In this document: piece by piece, positions 6,639-18,833 of the stretch
Layout of the letters: every line of letters begins with the position of its first letter
Numbering within the stretch: position 1 is the stretch's first letter
Origin: a bacterium
GTDB taxonomy: Bacteria; Myxococcota_A; Polyangia; Nannocystales; Nannocystaceae
Direction: 5' to 3'
Length of the DNA: 32,718 nucleotides
NCBI GenBank assembly: GCA_024742475.1
Contig: JANSYI010000056.1
Span: 1-32,718 of the forward strand
Made by a program: the position numbers and the translations under genes
The notes under the pieces: generated by a model
What the model saw: the letters and a program-made list of their open reading frames with translations, nothing else
Told to the model about the DNA's origin: nothing
Databases searched by the model: none

Positions 6639-8084
6639 CTCGGCGATGGCCTCGGCGTTTCCGTGGGGATCGAATGCTCTGTCCTGAACCCAGGCGTCCC
6701 GCAACGCGGTCGTGTCGGACCACAACCCCGCGCCCAGCCCCGCCAGCGAGACGGCCCCCAGCGCGGTAGCCTCGAGCATGGTGGGGCGCTGCAGCGGGAG
6801 TCCGAGGAGGTCGGCCTGAATCTGCATGAGCAGATTGTTGGCCGCCGCGCCCCCGTCGACGCGGAGCCCGGCCAAGGGCTTGCCGAGGTCGGCCGCCATC
6901 GCGTCGAGCAGATCGGTGATCTGCAGCGCGATGCCCTCGAGCGCCGCCCGGGCGATGTGGGCGCGCCCCGTTCCGCGCGTGAGACCCCGAATGAGGCCGC
7001 GGGCTTCGGGTCGCCAGTGGGGCGCGCCGAGCCCCGCGTGCGCGGGGACGAGCACCACGCCGCCGGCGTCCTCGACCGTCCGCGCGAGCGCCTCGATTTC
7101 GGCCGCCGAGGAGAAGAACCCCAGCTGGTCACGCAGCCACTGCACCACCGCGCCGGCCATGAACGACGAGCCCTCGAGACAGAACGTCGTGGCCTCGCCG
7201 AGCTGCCAGCCGACCGTGGTGAGCAGGCCGTGCTTCGAGGGCACGATCTCGGAGCCGGTGTTCATCATGACGAACGCCCCGGTGCCGTAGGTGCACTTGG
7301 CTTCGCCGGGGGAGAAACACGCCTGGCCGAAGAGCGCGGCCTGCTGATCGCCCGCGATGCCGCAGATCGGGATGCCGTCGGGGAGACCGGCCACGCCCCG
7401 GGTCTCGCCGAACGGATGCGCGCTGGGGTGGACCCGAGGCAGCGTCGCGAGCGGGACGCCCAGGAGAGCGCACAGCTCCTCGCTCCATCCGCCACCGCGT
7501 AGCGGCCACAGCATCGTGCGGGACGCGTTGCTGGGCTCGGTGGCGTGCACGTCCCCGCCGGTGAGACGCCACAGCACGTATGTGTCGATGGTGCCCGCGG
7601 CGAGCTCCCCGGCTTCGGCGCGGGCCCTTGCACCCTCGATGTTGTCGAGCACCCACGCCAGCTTGGTGCCCGAGAAGTAGGGGTCGAGCACCAGCCCGGT
7701 CGTCTCGCGGACCCTGTCTTCGTGACCCGCGGCACGAAGCGCCGCGCAGCGCTCGGCGGTGCGCCTGTCTTGCCAGACGATCGCGCGGTGCAGCGGCGTG
7801 CCGGTCGCGCGGTCCCACAGAAGGGAGGTCTCGCGCTGGTTGGTGACGCCGATCGCCTTGATCTGGCTCGCGTCCGCGCTCGCGGCCGAGAGGGCCTGCT
7901 CGAGCGCGGTGATGACCGAGCTCCACAGCTCGTCGGCGTCGTGCTCGACCCAGCCGGGGCGCGGGAAGTGCTGCGGAAACTCGACCGTCGAGCGCCCGTG
8001 GACGCGAAACGATGCGTCGACGAGCAGGCAGGTGCTGCCGGTGGTCCCTTGGTCGATGGCGAGGATCAGTTCGGTGTTGGTCAT
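6600..8084 (-). CDS. glpK: Glycerol kinase
   Basis: A 494-residue FGGY-family kinase that phosphorylates glycerol to sn-glycerol 3-phosphate in the cytoplasm; family members are about 500 residues. The sequence shows the N-terminal phosphate-binding loop AIDQGTTGSTCLL (about 9-21), GVTNQRET and AIVWQDRRT in the sugar-binding domain, GIAGDQQAALFGQ, YGTGAFVMMNTG, and the C-terminal FGGY signature region with DGGAAANNLLMQIQADLLG. The start ATG at 8084 overlaps the stop of the upstream hydrolase in an ATGA, which predicts translational coupling. No glpF or glpD is visible in the window. The 3' end overlaps the convergent orphan gene by 39 bp. Confidence 0.95.
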   Translation of the reverse strand: MTNTELILAIDQGTTGSTCLLVDASFRVHGRSTVEFPQHFPRPGWVEHDADELWSSVITALEQALSAASADASQIKAIGVTNQRETSLLWDRATGTPLHRAIVWQDRRTAERCAALRAAGHEDRVRETTGLVLDPYFSGTKLAWVLDNIEGARARAEAGELAAGTIDTYVLWRLTGGDVHATEPSNASRTMLWPLRGGGWSEELCALLGVPLATLPRVHPSAHPFGETRGVAGLPDGIPICGIAGDQQAALFGQACFSPGEAKCTYGTGAFVMMNTGSEIVPSKHGLLTTVGWQLGEATTFCLEGSSFMAGAVVQWLRDQLGFFSSAAEIEALARTVEDAGGVVLVPAHAGLGAPHWRPEARGLIRGLTRGTGRAHIARAALEGIALQITDLLDAMAADLGKPLAGLRVDGGAAANNLLMQIQADLLGLPLQRPTMLEATALGAVSLAGLGAGLWSDTTALRDAWVQDRAFDPHGNAEAIAELRAAWTKAVALA

Positions 8085-8896
8085 GGTGTAGGCGGGGGGT
8101 CCGCGCGAAGGCGAAGGGAGTTCACGAAGTCGACGACGGCGCTGCAGGCCTCGTCTCGGTCGAGGTCGAGCCCGACGCCGTGAAACGAACGCTCGAGGAT
8201 CTGCCGCTCGACGCGTGCCGAGCCCAGCGCCTGCGAGACGTCGGCGCTGAGCTCCACTGGCGCGGTGTGGTCGTATCGCCCGTGCAGCAGCAGCGTCGGC
8301 GCGCGAACGTGGGGCAGCAGGTCCGCGACCTCGTCTTGCAACGCGACGAGCTCGGCGAGCGCGGGGTAGGGGAAGCCGTCGAGTCCGGGGGAGTCTTCGA
8401 CCTCCCGCATCACGCGGATGTCGGGGCCACCGTCCTTGGGCAACACGCCGACCGCCCCATGCAGCAGGCGGTAGCGCCGGAGCTTGGCCATCGCGATGAT
8501 GGCGCGGCGCTGCCACCACGGGAACCGCAGCATCACCGCGATCGCGACGAGCCCGTGCACCTCGGCGGCGCGCAGGCCTGCAAGCCGAAGGGCGAGTAGC
8601 GAGCCCATGGAGAAGCCGAGGACGGCGACTCTGCGTCGGCCACCGTCGCGCAGCTGTTCGAACGCCTCGTTGGCCGAGCCGTACCAGTCGCGCCACGTCG
8701 TTCGCTCGAGCGCGTCGAGGTCGGTGTGTCCGGCGAGCAGGGGCGCGCGGACGGCGTAGCCCGCCTCGAAGAGTGCGTCGGCCATGCCACGGACCTGATG
8801 CGGCGTCCCGGTGAGTCCGTGCAGCAGCAAGACCCCGACCTCGGAGTCGCCACGCGCGATGGGGCGTGGGTCCACGGCGAGAGTACGCGCTGCCAC
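8081..8896 (-). CDS. Alpha/beta hydrolase, carboxylesterase/monoacylglycerol lipase type
   Basis: A 271-residue serine hydrolase. The oxyanion region is LLLHGLTGTPHQVRGMA (about 23-39). The nucleophile elbow is GFSMGS, with S96. The acid is in LLLHGRYDHTAP (D209), and the histidine is in ERSFHGVGLDLDRDE (H239), a pattern close to Est30-type carboxylesterases and bacterial monoglyceride lipases. It probably releases acyl chains from small glycerol or other esters. Its stop overlaps the glycerol kinase start, so liberated glycerol could be phosphorylated by the coupled product; this pathway link is inference. The start is uncertain: I used the GTG at 8896, which fits the domain start, but no Shine-Dalgarno is visible. 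It is divergent from the NtrC-class regulator across 58 bp. Confidence 0.85.
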   Translation of the reverse strand: MAARTLAVDPRPIARGDSEVGVLLLHGLTGTPHQVRGMADALFEAGYAVRAPLLAGHTDLDALERTTWRDWYGSANEAFEQLRDGGRRRVAVLGFSMGSLLALRLAGLRAAEVHGLVAIAVMLRFPWWQRRAIIAMAKLRRYRLLHGAVGVLPKDGGPDIRVMREVEDSPGLDGFPYPALAELVALQDEVADLLPHVRAPTLLLHGRYDHTAPVELSADVSQALGSARVERQILERSFHGVGLDLDRDEACSAVVDFVNSLRLRADPPPTP

Positions 8897-8954
8897 GGGC
8901 GGGCAGAGTACCAACTCGGTTGAGCTGCGGGGACCACTGGCGGACACTGGGCGC

Positions 8955-10367
8955 GTGACCGAGGCGCCCGCAGATTTCGACGCGTTCTCGCGGGTGCTCG
9001 TCGTCGACGACGAGGAGCCCGTCCGACACATGCTGACCCTGCTGCTTCGGCGGGAGGGCCTCGAGGTTGCCGAGGCCGACAGCGCGGAGGCGGCCATCGA
9101 ACACTTGGACCGCGAGCCGGTCGATGCGGTGCTCACCGACGTGCGGATGCCGGGGCAAGGCGGTATCGCGCTGGTGGGGTGGTGCGCCGAGCATCGACCC
9201 GGGCTCACGGTCATCGTGATGAGCGCCTTTGGCAGCATCGACCTGGCGGTCGAGGCGATGCACGCGGGCGCCTATGACTACATCTCGAAGCCGTTCAAGC
9301 AGGACGAGGTCGTGCTCTCGCTCCGCAAGGCCCAAGAGCGCGAGCGCCTGCGTCGCGAGAACGCCGCGCTGCGGGCTCGGTTGGCCGCCCACGACGAGGA
9401 CACCGACCACCTGGGCAAGATGCTGATCGCCAGCGCGCCGATGCGAGCGGTCGCCAAGACGGTGCGGAAAGTGGCGGCGTTCAAGACGACCGTGTTGGTG
9501 CTCGGTGAGTCGGGGGTTGGCAAGGAGTTGATCTCACGGGGCATTCACGAGCACTCCCCGCGCGTCGACAAGCCGTTCGTGGCGGTCAACTGCGGCGCAA
9601 TCCCCGAGCCGCTGCTCGAGTCGGAGCTGTTCGGACACGTCAAGGGCGCCTTCACCGACGCGGCCACCGACAAGCGGGGTCTGTTCGAGGAGGCCGAGGG
9701 TGGCACGCTGTTCCTCGACGAGATCGGTGAGCTCCCACCGCCACTGCAGGTCAAGCTGCTTCGGGCGCTGCAGGAGGACGAGATTCGGCGCGTCGGCGAC
9801 ACCCGCAACCGGACCGTCGACGTTCGCGTCGTCGCCGCGACGTCGCGCGATCTCACCGCGATGGTCGAGGACGGCTCGTTCCGCCAAGACCTCTTCTACC
9901 GCCTCAACGTGATGCCGATCGAGGTGCCGCCGTTGCGCGAGCGCAAGGACGACATCCCCCCGCTCGTCTCACGCTTCGTCGCCTCGACCAACCGTCGCCT
10001 CGGTACGTCGATCGAAGGCGTTGACGAGGACGCCGTGGGCAGCCTCGTCGCCTACGACTGGCCGGGCAACGTGCGTGAGCTGGAAAACACGATCGAACAC
10101 GCCGCGGTCATGGCGGAGGCGTCGACCATCGGTCTGCAAGCGCTGCCTGAGAGGGTGCGCGAGCGCGGCTCGAGCAACGCGGCCACCTTCGCCATGAAGT
10201 TCCCCATCGATGACCTGTCGGTCAAACGCGCCGGCCGAGCGCTCGAGCGCGAGTTCATCCTCCGGGCGCTCGAGCAGACCCAGGGCAACCGCACCCACGC
10301 GGCCAAGCTGCTCGACCTCAGTCATCGCGCCCTCCTGTACAAGATCAAGGACTTCGGGTTTTCGTAG
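8955..10367 (+). CDS. NtrC-class sigma-54-dependent response regulator
   Basis: A 470-residue regulator with three domains. The receiver domain (about 13-125) has the acidic pair D18/D19, phospho-acceptor D62 (LTDVRMPG), S90 and K112. The AAA+ domain (about 152-390) has Walker A GESGVGKE (184-191), Walker B TLFLDEIGELP (251-261) and the terminal WPGNVREL. A Fis-type helix-turn-helix covers about 425-468 (NRTHAAKLLDLSHRALLYKIK). The sigma-54 contact loop reads GAFTDA (231-236) where GAFTGA is canonical. A coiled linker rich in Arg/Glu (about 125-148) joins receiver and AAA+ domains. The GTG at 8955 is the only start close to the domain. No histidine kinase gene lies beside it, so it is an orphan regulator in this window. 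Confidence 0.95.
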   Translation: MTEAPADFDAFSRVLVVDDEEPVRHMLTLLLRREGLEVAEADSAEAAIEHLDREPVDAVLTDVRMPGQGGIALVGWCAEHRPGLTVIVMSAFGSIDLAVEAMHAGAYDYISKPFKQDEVVLSLRKAQERERLRRENAALRARLAAHDEDTDHLGKMLIASAPMRAVAKTVRKVAAFKTTVLVLGESGVGKELISRGIHEHSPRVDKPFVAVNCGAIPEPLLESELFGHVKGAFTDAATDKRGLFEEAEGGTLFLDEIGELPPPLQVKLLRALQEDEIRRVGDTRNRTVDVRVVAATSRDLTAMVEDGSFRQDLFYRLNVMPIEVPPLRERKDDIPPLVSRFVASTNRRLGTSIEGVDEDAVGSLVAYDWPGNVRELENTIEHAAVMAEASTIGLQALPERVRERGSSNAATFAMKFPIDDLSVKRAGRALEREFILRALEQTQGNRTHAAKLLDLSHRALLYKIKDFGFS

Positions 10368-10754
10368 CCTCGGCGGGTCCGTGTGGCGAGCCCAAGCGCG
10401 CGAACGCGCGCGCATGGTGACGTCCAGCGTCGGATGCCTCACGGGCGCGTCGACCGCGTGGGATCGAGAGCCCCGCCGAGCCGCAGTTTTTTGGCCGGGT
10501 CTCGCCGGCGTGAAATGCTTGGTTGTGAGCGTGGGCCGTATGGACTCCGTCGGACCACCGAACAACGTTTTCTCGAATGAAGTCAGGGGCTTGTCGCCGT
10601 TCTGGCGCGCCTCGCACCGCGGGGTTGGCGCATGGAGATCACTCAAATGACGTATCAATTCCCTATCACTTCATTTCTTTTACGTATCACTGAAGCGGAA
10701 TCTACGCGTTGACTGACCTTCATTCGGGGCCGAGAATGTACGTGCATCGATCGC
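10368..10754. other. 387-bp intergenic region with phased TATCA motifs
   Basis: No coding gene is convincing here. After the regulator stop, CTCGGCGGG (10369-10377) can pair at long range with CCCGCCGAG (10472-10480), and a T6 run follows at 10487-10492; this is a poor fit to an intrinsic terminator because of the ~95-nt loop and 6-nt gap. From about 10640 to 10705 the sequence becomes AT-rich and holds TATCAAT (10653-10659), TATCACT (10664-10670) and TATCACT (10685-10691). Their start-to-start distances are 11 and 21 bp. A promoter-like pair follows at 10709-10737. Confidence 0.5.
10709..10737 (+). promoter_or_regulatory. Candidate promoter for the HTH gene
   Basis: TTGACT (10709-10714) and GAGAAT (10732-10737) have a 17-bp spacer. 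Transcription would begin about 10 bp before the ATG at 10755, giving a very short leader, which agrees with the absence of a visible Shine-Dalgarno. Three TATCA motifs lie just upstream. Confidence 0.4.
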
Positions 10755-11225
10755 ATGGATCCCGAACCGAACGAGGAGACGAAGGTCTCCGTGGCGAGCT
10801 CTGCCTCGAGGCAGAGTGGAGCGTCCGACGACCCTTCGTCGTCCGCGGACTCTGCCGTATCCGAGATGTCCGGCGACATGTCCGGGATGTCGGAGGCGCT
10901 CGGGGACACCGTCGATGGGCGTGGGGGCGACTCCAAGCCCGATACGGCGTCGAGCGAGCCCAGCACGCCCGCGCCCGCGCGCAAGCAGAGCACGCGTTCG
11001 CGGCCCAAAGCGGGCACGCACCCCAACAACGTCCGGCGGCTGCGACAGCGCGCCATGATGAGCAAGGCCGAGCTCGCGCGACGGGCCGGCGTCAGCCCGC
11101 TGACCATCGACCGCGTCGAGTCGGGTTGTCCGTGCCGCATGGACACCAAGCGCAAGATCCTCGAGGCGTTGGGCATCGCGGTGGCCTCTGCCGCCGAGGT
11201 CTTTCCAGACGTCGACCTCGGCTAG
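10755..11225 (+). CDS. XRE/Cro-type helix-turn-helix protein with long disordered N-terminus
   Basis: A 156-residue putative transcription factor. Residues 1-88 are rich in Ser, Asp, Glu, Gly and Pro and are almost certainly disordered. Residues about 90-140 form the DNA-binding domain: NNVRRLRQRAMMSKAELARR, then AGVSPLTIDRVESG, then KRKILEALGI. This is the five-helix lambda-repressor layout seen in XRE proteins. Two cysteines (C125, C127) lie in the loop after the third helix. It precedes pilM by 165 bp on the same strand, so it is placed to regulate the pilus operon or itself; that role is inference. Confidence 0.82.
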   Translation: MDPEPNEETKVSVASSASRQSGASDDPSSSADSAVSEMSGDMSGMSEALGDTVDGRGGDSKPDTASSEPSTPAPARKQSTRSRPKAGTHPNNVRRLRQRAMMSKAELARRAGVSPLTIDRVESGCPCRMDTKRKILEALGIAVASAAEVFPDVDLG

Positions 11226-11378
11226 CGGTTCACGCTGGGCCGACCGCAACAACACGTACAGCCCTGAACGGGCGAGTCACTGTGCGAGGGCACCACGCTC
11301 TCGCGCATCTCTTTCATACACCCACACGCTCGAAGGGCTGCGCGCGGCGCTCCCGTTCGTGCGCGTACACTGGACGTC

Positions 11379-11387
11379 GGGAGGTGG
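11379..11387 (+). promoter_or_regulatory. Strong ribosome-binding site of pilM
   Basis: GGGAGGTGG lies just before the ATG at 11391, with GGAGG 6 nt from it. It is the clearest Shine-Dalgarno in the window and fixes the pilM start. A -10-like TACACT is at 11366-11371 without a good -35 partner. Confidence 0.6.
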
Positions 11388-11390
11388 CCG

Positions 11391-12455
11391 ATGAGTAAGC
11401 AATGTATCGGAATCGACATCGGCAGTTCGGCGATCAAGCTCGTGCAGCTCAAGGTTGGGCGACGCGAGTTGACGCTGCAGAACTTCGGTATCGAGCCGGT
11501 GCCCCCACAAACGATCGTCGAGGGGGCCGTCATGAACCACGGTGCGCTCGTCGACGCGATCCGCAACCTCTCACGACGCATCCGGCTCAAGGGCAAGCGC
11601 GTCTCGATCGCCGTCTCGGGAAACGCCGTCATTCTCAAGCGGCTCACGATCCCGGCCATGGACGGTTCGGCGCTGGCCGAGCAGATGGAGTGGGAGGTCC
11701 AGCAGAACATCCCGTTCCCGCGCGACGAGGTCGTCGTCGACCACGCCGTGCTCGTGGGCCAGACGCCGCAGGGGCAGATGGAGGTGCTGCTCGTCGCGGC
11801 CAAGCGTGACGTGATGCAGCAGTACCAAGCGGCGGTCCGCGACGCGGGTCTGAACGCGGTCATCGTCGATGCCGCCGCGCTCGCGCTGCAAAACGCGGTC
11901 GAGGGTGGGGTTGGATTCGTGGCCGGGGAGACGGTCGCGATCATCAACGTCGGCGCGAGCTTCTCGACGATGTCGATCGTCGCGGACGGCAAGCCTCAGT
12001 TCAACCGGGACATCGGCGCGGGTGGCAACACGTACACCGAGGCGATTCAGCGCCAGCTCGCCGTGCCCATCGACGGTGCCGAAGCCTACAAGGTCGGCGG
12101 CGCAATCGCGGCCATGGGTGCCGCGGCGGACGTGGTGCCGCAAGAGGTGCACAGCATCCTCGCGCAGGTCTCCGAGCAGGTTGCCGAGGAGTTCCAGCGC
12201 TCCCTCGATTTCTACATCAGCGACGCCGTGGACGCTCGGCTCTCGCGCATCTACCTCACGGGCGGCTCGTCACTGGTGCCGCAGCTGCCCAAGGCCATCC
12301 AGGACCGCTCGCGGATCCCAGTCGAGATCATCGACCCGTTCGCGCGCGTCGCCGTGGATAGCCGCCGCTTCGACGTGGACTACCTGCGTGCGAACGCGCC
12401 GGTGGCCGCCATTGCGTTCGGCCTCGCGCTACGCGCCCAAGGGGACTCGCCATGA
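11391..12455 (+). CDS. pilM: Type IV pilus inner-membrane platform protein PilM
   Basis: A 354-residue actin-like ATP-binding protein of the FtsA/PilM fold that sits on the cytoplasmic face of the inner membrane and binds the N-terminal tail of PilN. Visible motifs are the phosphate-1 loop GIDIGSSAIKLVQLK (about 7-21), the second nucleotide-binding stretch INVGASFSTMSIV, and the adenosine motif LTGGSSLVPQLP. The length matches the family. It is the first gene of pilMNOPQ, with a strong Shine-Dalgarno. Its TGA overlaps the pilN ATG, so PilM and PilN synthesis is probably coupled. Confidence 0.97.
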   Translation: MSKQCIGIDIGSSAIKLVQLKVGRRELTLQNFGIEPVPPQTIVEGAVMNHGALVDAIRNLSRRIRLKGKRVSIAVSGNAVILKRLTIPAMDGSALAEQMEWEVQQNIPFPRDEVVVDHAVLVGQTPQGQMEVLLVAAKRDVMQQYQAAVRDAGLNAVIVDAAALALQNAVEGGVGFVAGETVAIINVGASFSTMSIVADGKPQFNRDIGAGGNTYTEAIQRQLAVPIDGAEAYKVGGAIAAMGAAADVVPQEVHSILAQVSEQVAEEFQRSLDFYISDAVDARLSRIYLTGGSSLVPQLPKAIQDRSRIPVEIIDPFARVAVDSRRFDVDYLRANAPVAAIAFGLALRAQGDSP

Positions 12456-13150
12456 TTCGCATCAACCTCGCCCCCACGAAGAAGAAGAAGCGACGCAGTC
12501 GTTCCTCCGCGCCCGCCGGTGACTCGGCGCCCTCGTCCGCAACCGCGGCGCAGGCGTGGGTCTTGGGCATGCTGCTGGGGTGGATCGCCATCGGAGGCGT
12601 CTGTTACTGGCTTCAAGGCATGGAGGAGGACGCCGCCGACCAGCTGCGTCGTCAAGCGGTCGCCAAGAACAAGGAGGCCGACAAGATCTCCAAGGAGATC
12701 GATGAAGAGGGGCTCAAGCGCCGTGAGGAGCAGGTCAAGCAGATGGAGCTGGCCGAGAAGAAGCTCAACGCGAAGCGTCGAACGCCCGTGTTCGTCATGT
12801 ACGAGCTCTCCTCGATGCTGACCGACGCGGCCGCTGGCGGCGGCGTCGACAAGGACGAGGAGAAGTACCGGGCCGGCATCGCGGCCGATCCCCAAAGCGC
12901 GATCAATGAGAAGTGGGACCCCACGGGCCTGTGGATCAACGGCATCGAGCAAAATGGCCCGACGCTCGCGATCGAGGGCCAAGCTCGGGACGCGGCCGAC
13001 CTTTCCGAGTTCACCCGCCGCTTGCGCGCCAGCGCGCGCTTCGGCGACGCCACCAGCCCCGACTTCGAACGCGAGGGCAGCCCGCGCGACGACGACGAGG
13101 CGCGCTACCTCAACTGGAGCCTCAGCGTGCAAGTTCGCCGCTGGAAGTGA
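12452..13150 (+). CDS. pilN: Type IV pilus inner-membrane alignment protein PilN
   Basis: A 232-residue bitopic membrane protein of the T4P alignment complex. It opens with MIRINLAP, the conserved PilM-binding motif, followed by a Lys/Arg cluster (10-18) and a Ser/Ala-rich linker (18-33). One membrane helix covers about 34-54 (AWVLGMLLGWIAIGGVCYWL). A periplasmic coiled coil (about 56-115, Lys/Glu-rich) leads to an alpha/beta domain that pairs with PilO. The start is fixed by overlap with the pilM stop and by the motif. Confidence 0.95.
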   Translation: MIRINLAPTKKKKRRSRSSAPAGDSAPSSATAAQAWVLGMLLGWIAIGGVCYWLQGMEEDAADQLRRQAVAKNKEADKISKEIDEEGLKRREEQVKQMELAEKKLNAKRRTPVFVMYELSSMLTDAAAGGGVDKDEEKYRAGIAADPQSAINEKWDPTGLWINGIEQNGPTLAIEGQARDAADLSEFTRRLRASARFGDATSPDFEREGSPRDDDEARYLNWSLSVQVRRWK

Positions 13151-13162
13151 CGGAGACGATCG

Positions 13163-13807
13163 ATGGAACAGTTCGCAAAACTCCCGATCTGGCAGCGGAT
13201 CCTCATCTTCATCATCGTGGGGGCGCTGCTCGTCGCGGGTTGGTACTTCCTCGCCTATCAAGACGCGGTCAACGCTCACAACGGCGCCAAGGCAGCGGTC
13301 AAGAAGGCCGACGCCGAGCTCGCCCGGGTCAAGAAGGAGCAAGAGAACTTCCTCGAGCGCCAGCGCAAGCAGGCCGACATCGAGGCAAAGCTCCAGCAGA
13401 AGGTCGCCGTGCTTCCGACGAGCAAGTCCTCGCTTGCCAACTTGATGCAGACCTTCCAGCAACAGGCCCGACTGGTCGGACTCACCGTCGAGAGCTGGTC
13501 GACCGAGCCCGAGCAGAAGGAAGACTTCTACGCGCGGCTCCCCGTCAAAGTCCGCGCCACGGGCACCTGGACTCAAGCCGGCGAGTTCTTCCGCCGCATG
13601 TACGAACTCGGGCGCGAGAACAAGGGCCGAATCGTCAGCGTGGACGAGCTGGTCATGCGCAACCGCAACGCGGGCGACGCCAAGCCGGGCGATGGCGCAC
13701 CGCTGCTCGAAATCAGCTTCGAGGCCGCGACGTATCGCTTCTTGACCGAAGCGGAGCGCAGCGCGTCCGAGCCCAAGACGAAGCGCCGTAGCCGGAGGAA
13801 GAAATGA
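13163..13807 (+). CDS. pilO: Type IV pilus inner-membrane alignment protein PilO
   Basis: A 214-residue bitopic inner-membrane protein that dimerises with PilN and links PilM to PilP/PilQ. It has a short cytoplasmic start (MEQFAKLPIWQR), a membrane helix at about 12-31 (ILIFIIVGALLVAGWYFLA), a coiled coil at about 33-90 rich in Lys/Glu/Gln, and a periplasmic ferredoxin-like domain (about 95-195) with the family-typical LMQTFQQQARLVGLTV and FFRRMYELGR stretches. It ends in an Arg/Lys-rich tail. It lies 12 bp after pilN, and its stop overlaps the pilP start. Confidence 0.95.
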   Translation: MEQFAKLPIWQRILIFIIVGALLVAGWYFLAYQDAVNAHNGAKAAVKKADAELARVKKEQENFLERQRKQADIEAKLQQKVAVLPTSKSSLANLMQTFQQQARLVGLTVESWSTEPEQKEDFYARLPVKVRATGTWTQAGEFFRRMYELGRENKGRIVSVDELVMRNRNAGDAKPGDGAPLLEISFEAATYRFLTEAERSASEPKTKRRSRRKK

Positions 13808-14382
13808 TGTCCGCGCCGAAGTCCATCCTTCTCAGTGCCTTGCTCGCCCTCGCCGTGGGCTGCGGGGAAGAAGAGCAATCGAGCGGTGTCCGGGGTGCAG
13901 GAGCGTCCAAGAAGGGCAAAGCGAAGAAAAAGGAGACCTCGAAACGAGGCCCCAGCGAGTCCGGCGACGACGAGGAGATCGACGAGGGGCCGCCGAGACC
14001 ACCGGTGGCGCTCGACAGCAAGTCGTTTCAGCGGCGCCGCGATCCGTTCCTGAGCTTCGTGGCCAACGACGAGCCGCTCCCCGAGCCTCCTTCGACGAGC
14101 GTACGTGCCGAGCGGCGGGTCAAGATGGCCGCCTACGCCTTCGAAGACCTGAAACTGATCAGTATCGTCGGCGGCCGCGGACTCACTCCACGCGCTCTTT
14201 TTTTGGCGTCCGACGGTAAATCCAAGACGATTAGGCAAGGTGAGTACTTCTCCAGTGCGGAGGTCAAGCTCGCCGCTGTCAACCGGGACTATGTCGAGAT
14301 TGAGGTTGTTGACGATGACTTGGGAAGCAGCCTCAACCTGCAGCGCGGCGAACGTCGTGCTCTCTACCTTCGAACCGACTGA
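13804..14382 (+). CDS. pilP: Type IV pilus lipoprotein PilP
   Basis: A 192-residue lipoprotein that connects PilN/PilO with the N-terminal domains of the PilQ secretin. The signal peptide ends in a lipobox LAVGC with C20 as the lipidated residue. A basic, Lys-rich disordered stretch (about 33-48) follows. The folded PilP domain is about 65-185, with the family motif RRRDPF and repeated beta strands (KLISIVG, VKLAAVNRDYVEIEV). Translation may start at 13804 or 13807, since two ATGs are in tandem. The 3' half has visibly lower GC than its neighbours and contains a T7 run at 14198-14204, rare in this window. The gene is 18 bp from pilQ. Confidence 0.93.
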   Translation: MMSAPKSILLSALLALAVGCGEEEQSSGVRGAGASKKGKAKKKETSKRGPSESGDDEEIDEGPPRPPVALDSKSFQRRRDPFLSFVANDEPLPEPPSTSVRAERRVKMAAYAFEDLKLISIVGGRGLTPRALFLASDGKSKTIRQGEYFSSAEVKLAAVNRDYVEIEVVDDDLGSSLNLQRGERRALYLRTD

Positions 14383-14400
14383 GCGAGGACCGTCCAACCG

Positions 14401-18759
<4,359 letters not shown>

Positions 18760-18792
18760 GGCCGCTCGCCCGTCCGCACTTGCGGTCGCTCC

Positions 18793-18833
18793 AAGACCGG
18801 CGCACCCTCGAACCCGTGGGCGCGCCGGTTTTT
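18793..18833 (+). terminator. Intrinsic terminator structure over the aroK start
   Basis: ACCGGCGC (18796-18803) pairs perfectly with GCGCCGGT (18822-18829), 8 bp, and A-A-G at 18793-18795 can extend the stem into the T-tract. TTTTT occupies 18829-18833. CCC and GGG inside the 18-nt loop can pair as well. It lies 36 bp after the pilQ stop, a natural place to end pilMNOPQ transcription. The probable aroK start codon (GTG 18816) lies within the loop. Confidence 0.7.

Noticed and set aside
10369..10492. Long-range stem plus T6 run as a terminator after the regulator gene
   Set aside because: The loop is about 95 nt and 6 nt separate the stem from the T-run; too weak for a feature call.
10368..10754. 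Short frames on both strands between the NtrC-class regulator and HTH genes
   Set aside because: No family features, and composition changes from GC-rich to AT-rich within them, as expected for non-coding DNA.
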